Of a DNA stretch of 64,000 nt, positions 59,746-64,000 are shown in pieces. The notes under the pieces are model-generated. The model had not been told where the DNA came from, did no database searches, and saw only the letters and a program-made list of their open reading frames with translations. Source of the DNA: an uncultured Collinsella sp. (GTDB taxonomy: Bacteria; Actinomycetota; Coriobacteriia; Coriobacteriales; Coriobacteriaceae); NCBI GenBank assembly GCA_905208635.1, contig CAJLPX010000011.1, positions 13,145 to 77,144 on the forward strand, written 5' to 3'. How positions within the stretch are numbered: the first letter of the stretch is position 1; every line of letters begins with the position of its first letter. Both the position numbers and the translations under genes were made by a program.

Positions 59746-60546
59746 CTAGCGCTGCGCCCGAAGTCGATTTGCACAGCTGATATACAGAGCGTTAACCGCG
59801 CTTTGTAGGCTCATGCCCTCAACCAAGGCGGTCGAGTACTCGCTGAGTGACTCCGCGCTCACGGGTAGCAAGAGCTCGCGCGCCCCGTTGTTATCGAATG
59901 CCATGTTGCTCGATATCCAAATAACGCGGCAACCTCGCCGCTTGGCCTCAACGTAAAGATTGAAGATGTGGCTCGTCTTCCCTGAGAACGATACAAAGAT
60001 GGTTAGATCGTCGGGTTGGAGCAGACAGAGCGACGTCTCCTGTCCCTTGACGGAGCCAAATGAAAAGCACAGTCGGTTTACGCGGCTCAGCTTTTCGCAG
60101 AGTGAGCGGGCGGCGAGATTGGAGAATGAGCTTCCGTATACGTAGACATTTTGCGCATCGAGAAGCCAGTCAACGGCCTGCTCGAGTCGATCCTCAGTGA
60201 GCAGGCGTTTTGTTTCAAGCAAAGAGGTCTCTACGATATCGAAATACCAGGGTATATCGATTTGCTTATGAGCCCTTGCCTCGGTTGTCTCGCGCTGGAG
60301 CCAAGCGTTGAAGTCGTCAACTTGCTCTTTGAACGATCGAAAGCTCGAGCCGTTTACGCGCCTGCAGAAGCGCGAGATGGTCGCGGGCGATGTATTGCAC
60401 GCGCGGGCAAGTTCTTCTATTGAGAGCTCTGGGACCTCGTCGTGATGGGAAAGGGCGTAGAGTGCGATGTGGGCGTCAAGGCTGCCGCCCTTCTCGACGT
60501 CTTCGATACAAGACCTGAGGTTCGAATAGACCTCGTACATCGACAT
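59746..60546 (-). CDS. MurR/RpiR family regulator of the second alpha-glucoside module
   Basis: This 266-aa protein has the RpiR helix-turn-helix (LSIEELARACNTSPATISRFCRRVNGSSFRSFKEQ) and SIS domain (NVYVYGSSFSNLAARSLCEKL, DLTIFVSFSGKTSHIFNL). It is only distantly like the 55535 regulator, so the two modules likely respond separately. It lies downstream of the PTS and GH4 genes on the same strand after a hairpin, and an in-frame second ATG lies two codons in. The RBS GGAG is eight bases before the first. Confidence 0.9.
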   Translation of the reverse strand: MSMYEVYSNLRSCIEDVEKGGSLDAHIALYALSHHDEVPELSIEELARACNTSPATISRFCRRVNGSSFRSFKEQVDDFNAWLQRETTEARAHKQIDIPWYFDIVETSLLETKRLLTEDRLEQAVDWLLDAQNVYVYGSSFSNLAARSLCEKLSRVNRLCFSFGSVKGQETSLCLLQPDDLTIFVSFSGKTSHIFNLYVEAKRRGCRVIWISSNMAFDNNGARELLLPVSAESLSEYSTALVEGMSLQSAVNALYISCANRLRAQR

Positions 60547-60565
60547 TCAAATCACTCCAAACAAT

Positions 60566-60601
60566 AATGCCCCGGAGCGGATATGCCATCTCCGGAGCAT
60601 T
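60566..60601 (-). terminator. hairpin between the PTS and RpiR genes of module 2
   Basis: AATGCTCCGGAG and CTCCGGGGCATT pair (one G-T or mismatch) around a 12-nt loop. It may reduce read-through from the PTS gene into the regulator. There is no clear T-run. Confidence 0.6.
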
Positions 60602-60623
60602 GTGGTGAAGCTATGGGACGGAT

Positions 60624-62204
60624 TTATTCCATGCCCAAGTATTCTCTCATTTCGACTTTGTAGACAGAAGCTTTATTGCCGTAAACGATCTGAACACCGC
60701 CGCCAACGTGCACGATGGCGCTGGCGCCGAGGTCTTTGGTGAAGACGCTATCGTCCTTGACCAGGGCGGTGTCTTTGAGGCTGAGCCTCAGGCGAGTGAA
60801 GCAAGCGTTGACACCCGAGATGTTATCGGCGCCGCCCACGGCTTCCACGATCTGCGGGATGAGCTCGCTTACCTGGACAGGTGGTTTGGAGTCGATGGCC
60901 GACGTGTCATCCGCTGCCTGCGTGTCATCATCCTCGCGGCCCGGGGTTTTGAGGTTAAATTTCTTGATAAAGGTGCGGAACAGTACGTAATAAATCCCGA
61001 AGTAAGCGATGCCGAGCGGAATAAGCCAGAACCAGTTGGAGCCTTTATCGGCGTTCATGATGCCGTTGAAGATCCACGAGAGGAGCGGTCCGCCGAAGGC
61101 GGAAGGTCCGGGCACATTGAACTGTACCAGGTAGGTGAGTACATACGCGATGCCGCACAGCAGGGCGTGGACCACATAGAGTACGGGCGCTACAAAGAGG
61201 AAGGAGTACTCGAGCGGTTCGGTTATGCCCATGATGGCGGCCGGAATAACGGCGGCGATCATGAGGGAGCCGACCTTCTTTTTATTCTCAGGACGGGCAC
61301 AGTGGTAGATGGCGAGCGCCGCCGCGGGCAGGCCGCACATGGCGAACAGCACCTTGCCGTTCATGACGTATTTTGAGATGTCGATGTCGTACATCATGCC
61401 GGGCGTGTTGAGCATGGCGTTGTAGATGTTGACAGCACCCTCGACGGTCTGGCCGTCAACCTGGATGCTACCGCCCAGAGAAGTGAAGAAAAACGGCAGG
61501 TAGATGAAATGATGCAGGCCGAAGGGCAGAAGCATGCGCTCGGAGAAGCCATAGATGAACGCGCCAAACACCCCGGTGGAATCGATGAGTGTCGAGGCGG
61601 CCTTTAGGCCGGTTTGCACAAACGGAAACACGAAGGCGAGCGCAACGCCCACCAGGCTTGCGAAAACGACGGTGAGGGCGGGGACGCAGCGCGTGCCGTT
61701 GAAGATGCCGAGCACCGGCGGAAGCTGCACCTTATAGAATCGGTTGTGGATCCATGCGACTACCAAGCCGATGATGATGCCGCCGAATACGCCGGTGTCG
61801 AGTGTGGTTACGCCCAGGATGGCGTTCTGACCGGTCTGTAGGTTGGCGGGATCGATGGTGCCCAGCAGGATAAGCAGCTGACCCATGATCGTGTTCATGG
61901 TCATGTAGCCGATGAAGCCCGAGAGTGCGGCGGTCGCCTTCTCGGCCTTGGCGTAACCGTAGGCGATGCAGATCGCAAAGAGAACCGAGATGTTACCATT
62001 GATAACGTTGCCGGCTGCTTTGATGAGCGTGCTAAAGATCACCATCGGCTCGGTGCCCAAAAACGGGCAGAGCGAGATGAGGTTAGCATTGGAAAGGGCG
62101 GAGCCCAGACCGACCAAAATGCCGGAAACGGGCAGGAGGAGGACCGGCGCCATGAGCACCTTGCCGAGTCTCTGGAACTCGCTGTAGAGCTTGCTTTCTT
62201 TCAT
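60624..62204 (-). CDS. PTS IICB, maltose/glucose family permease (module 2)
   Basis: This 526-aa protein has an EIIC membrane domain of about ten helices (FQRLGKVLMAPVLLLPVSGILVGLGSAL, YGFSERMLLPFGLHHFIYLPFFFTSLGG, GITEPLEYSFLFVAPVLYVVHALL). A linker (about 400-440) and a IIB domain with phospho-cysteine in VNACFTRLRLS (C468) follow. GITEPLEY/F is the sugar-binding motif of the glucose superfamily. No IIA domain is attached, so a separate IIA (Crr-like) is needed. The GH4 enzyme is encoded just upstream, suggesting a maltose- or trehalose-like alpha-glucoside as substrate. Confidence 0.92.
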   Translation of the reverse strand: MKESKLYSEFQRLGKVLMAPVLLLPVSGILVGLGSALSNANLISLCPFLGTEPMVIFSTLIKAAGNVINGNISVLFAICIAYGYAKAEKATAALSGFIGYMTMNTIMGQLLILLGTIDPANLQTGQNAILGVTTLDTGVFGGIIIGLVVAWIHNRFYKVQLPPVLGIFNGTRCVPALTVVFASLVGVALAFVFPFVQTGLKAASTLIDSTGVFGAFIYGFSERMLLPFGLHHFIYLPFFFTSLGGSIQVDGQTVEGAVNIYNAMLNTPGMMYDIDISKYVMNGKVLFAMCGLPAAALAIYHCARPENKKKVGSLMIAAVIPAAIMGITEPLEYSFLFVAPVLYVVHALLCGIAYVLTYLVQFNVPGPSAFGGPLLSWIFNGIMNADKGSNWFWLIPLGIAYFGIYYVLFRTFIKKFNLKTPGREDDDTQAADDTSAIDSKPPVQVSELIPQIVEAVGGADNISGVNACFTRLRLSLKDTALVKDDSVFTKDLGASAIVHVGGGVQIVYGNKASVYKVEMREYLGME

Positions 62205-62228
62205 GATGTTCCTTCGATGCGCGGGGAG

Positions 62229-63554
62229 TTAGGACAGGGTCGGCCAATAATCGCCGTTCGCTTCGATCAGGTCGTCGAGGATTTGGCGCGCGACGGTAGT
62301 CGAAGGGACGGTCTTGTTGATTGCGATGGCTTCGAGCGCCTTCTGGTAGGAATGCTCGTAATATGCGTCGACGGCGAGCTTCTCACTGGCATTCTGCTCT
62401 TCGATAAGCCCCTTGTAGAAGGTGGGGATAGCAGGCTGGCTGATGGGTTCGGGACCCCAGGAGCGCAGGTAGGCGGGGACCTCGACCATGGCGTCGTCGG
62501 GCAGATTGGGGATGGCGCCGTTATTCTCGACGATTACGAGATAACGTTCGCACTTGTTGTAGGCGATAGAGGCGGCTGCGTCGACGATAAAGTCGCCAAA
62601 GACCGTGAAGCTCTGTACGGGGCTCTTGTAATTGGCGGGATCTGCCAGGTACTTGTCGTGCTCGGCAAACATCTCCTTCTCGCGTCCGTTGATGACGTTG
62701 TCGGCGCGCGTCCAGTTGGGGTCCATGTCATCTGCCATGTCTTTGGAGTACAGGTAGTACTGCAGGTAGCTGTTGGGCAGATACTCGGGATAGTCCTTCA
62801 CAATCTTGACGTATTGACCCCAGGTGTGCATCCAGTCCTTGTCCTTGTGATGCTTGTCGCTCACGGCCATGCCGTGCTCGAGAATCATCTGACGGAGCTC
62901 CGGCAGACGATCGCGCCCCTGCTTGTCGTAAATTTTGGTAAACCAGCCAAAGTGATTGAGTCCAAAATACATGGGGTCGATATCGCGCCAGCTGGGAAGT
63001 CCGAGCATCTTAGAGTACGAGAGCAAGATAGCCGTGGGCATATCGCAGATGTTAAGGATATGGTCGTTGCCAAACTCGCGACGTGTGGCCTCGGCGACAA
63101 CTGCGGCGGGGTTGGAATAGTTGAGGATCCAGGCGTCTGGACTATATTTCTTGGCGTAGCGTACGAGGTCGAAGACGCCGGGGATGGACCTGATGCCATA
63201 GGAGATCGAACCGCCGGCGCCGCAGGTTTCCTGTCCCACGCAACCGTACTTGAGAGGGATGCGCTCGTCCTGGCGACGCATCTGAAGGCCACCCTGGCGG
63301 ATTTGCGCGAAGACGAAGTCGACATCGGTGAATGCCTTTTCGGGATCGGTCGTCACGACAACTTCGATGTCAGGAGCTTCCTGCTCGATGAACTGCTTCA
63401 TGATGTCGTAGACGAGATGCATGCGCTTCTCGTCGATGTCGTACAGGGCGAGTTTGCGCAGCGGTAATTCGTTTTTCTTCTGCAACAGGCTCTGGATGAT
63501 GCCGGGAGTGTGGGTGCTGCCGGCTCCGGCGATTACAACTGCTTTCTTGTCCAT
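62229..63554 (-). CDS. GH4 family 6-phospho-alpha-glucosidase, module 2
   Basis: This 441-aa protein begins AVVIAGAGSTHTPGIIQSLL and includes RQGGLQMRRQDERIPLKYGCVGQETCGAGG, LNYSNPAAVV and the metal-site motif CDMP (about residue 170), as in GlvA-type maltose-6'-phosphate glucosidases. It needs NAD+ and Mn2+. It is clearly homologous to but well diverged from the 56583 protein. It is the first gene of a PTS/RpiR operon. The 243-bp upstream stretch (63555-63797) is AT-rich near 63600-63660 and probably contains the promoter, with a GCGAAAAACG motif as candidate operator. Confidence 0.92.
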   Translation of the reverse strand: MDKKAVVIAGAGSTHTPGIIQSLLQKKNELPLRKLALYDIDEKRMHLVYDIMKQFIEQEAPDIEVVVTTDPEKAFTDVDFVFAQIRQGGLQMRRQDERIPLKYGCVGQETCGAGGSISYGIRSIPGVFDLVRYAKKYSPDAWILNYSNPAAVVAEATRREFGNDHILNICDMPTAILLSYSKMLGLPSWRDIDPMYFGLNHFGWFTKIYDKQGRDRLPELRQMILEHGMAVSDKHHKDKDWMHTWGQYVKIVKDYPEYLPNSYLQYYLYSKDMADDMDPNWTRADNVINGREKEMFAEHDKYLADPANYKSPVQSFTVFGDFIVDAAASIAYNKCERYLVIVENNGAIPNLPDDAMVEVPAYLRSWGPEPISQPAIPTFYKGLIEEQNASEKLAVDAYYEHSYQKALEAIAINKTVPSTTVARQILDDLIEANGDYWPTLS

Positions 63555-63797
63555 GTGGTAAACCCCTTTCGTGTGGATTGACCACTTTAGACTACGAAAG
63601 CTCTACCTGCGATTCCATCGATTTTCAGATTGCGAAAAACGATAGCGATAATCTTAACAGGATGCGTTTTGCGTGGTTAAATAGCGCCGGGAAAGATGCT
63701 GACTTGGGCGGCAGACGACGTGTTGCATGGCTGCAGGAGCGAACGCCACACGGTCAAAAGATGGTGGGCGGTGCTGCGGCTTTTGGCTGCAATTGCG

Positions 63798-64000
63798 CTA
63801 CCCGCGGTGGCGCTCCCAACGTGCCAGCTTAATCGTCACCAGCGTAAGCGCCCAGGCCACAAGCGAGAACGCGGCACCAACCGCGCCCACGCAGACAATG
63901 CCAACTCCGCTTACCACGGCTCCGCCTACCGCGGTGCCAAACGAAATGCCGACGTTAAACGCCATGGGCTCAACCGAACTTGCGAGTACCATCGACTTGG
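63798..64000 (-). CDS. MFS transporter, C-terminal fragment at the window edge
   Basis: Only the last 67 codons lie in the window; the gene continues past 64000. It encodes two membrane helices (VGISFGTAVGGAVVSGVGIVCVGAVGAAFSLVAWALTLV) and a short basic tail. The phrase SSVEPMAFNVGISFGTAVGGAVV matches helix 11-12 of DHA1-type drug or sugar efflux permeases (AraJ-like), which is the best guess. Confidence 0.7.
   Translation of the reverse strand, partial: KSMVLASSVEPMAFNVGISFGTAVGGAVVSGVGIVCVGAVGAAFSLVAWALTLVTIKLARWERHRG

Noticed and set aside
1..64000. Prophage, integrative element or insertion sequence with its own recombinase
   Set aside because: No integrase, transposase, relaxase or phage structural gene is visible in any frame; only non-autonomous repeats are present.

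Overview
The window is high-GC, densely coded chromosomal DNA. It most likely comes from a gut Coriobacteriia (Collinsella-like actinobacterium). This is an inference from the GC-rich codon use, the LAxTG-type wall-sorting signals, the many PTS and ABC systems and the style of the intergenic repeats; no marker gene was searched. There is no rRNA, CRISPR array, prophage or recognisable transposase. The stable RNAs are one tRNA-Ser(UGA) and the SRP RNA.

Layout. 0-4 kb: LemA, a TetR regulator, tRNA-Ser, a fused TadA/glycerate kinase, a run of inverted-repeat elements and the SRP RNA. 4.2-6.7 kb: a tandem duplication of a secreted coiled-coil protein with a LANTG anchor; the second copy is frameshifted by a G7 tract in its signal-peptide codons. 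6.9-11.3 kb: a heterodimeric ABC exporter and a flavodoxin-like protein. 12.0-20.9 kb: a six-gene surface-fibre locus with a SipW-type signal peptidase, a TasA-like major subunit, two minor SipW-type subunits, an 1824-residue adhesin-like protein and a LAATG wall-anchored protein. Related direct repeats lie on both sides of this locus. 21.6-25 kb: an LTA-synthase-like enzyme and a nitroreductase. 25.1-29.9 kb: Kup potassium uptake, a 64-aa membrane protein and a KdpDE-like two-component pair. 30-33.4 kb: RlmKL and a HAD phosphatase.

33.5-38.6 kb: a DeoR regulator divergent from a sugar operon (FSA/transaldolase, ascorbate-type PTS IIA, IIB and IIC), followed by a second FSA-like gene. 39-41.2 kb: Tex. 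41.5-46 kb: a dehydrogenase/OFA transporter/SDR operon divergent from a LysR regulator. 46.1-47.2 kb: a membrane diguanylate cyclase. 47.4-51.6 kb: a second heterodimeric ABC exporter with a MarR regulator whose promoter carries 20-bp-spaced repeats. 52-55.5 kb: a pyridoxamine kinase-like gene and a TIGR04076-type gene, then a lone DUF4143 ATPase between 38-bp perfect direct repeats that copy the end of the preceding gene, then a low-molecular-weight phosphatase. 55.5-63.6 kb: two alpha-glucoside modules (RpiR regulator, PTS IICB, GH4 6-phospho-glucosidase); one PTS gene has a 1-nt frameshift. The window ends inside an MFS transporter gene.

The most interesting candidates are the SipW/TasA-like fibre locus with its flanking repeats, the apparently phase-variable duplicated wall protein, and the ATPase insertion. 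Several families of small inverted repeats recur between genes and behave like non-autonomous mobile or terminator-derived elements.
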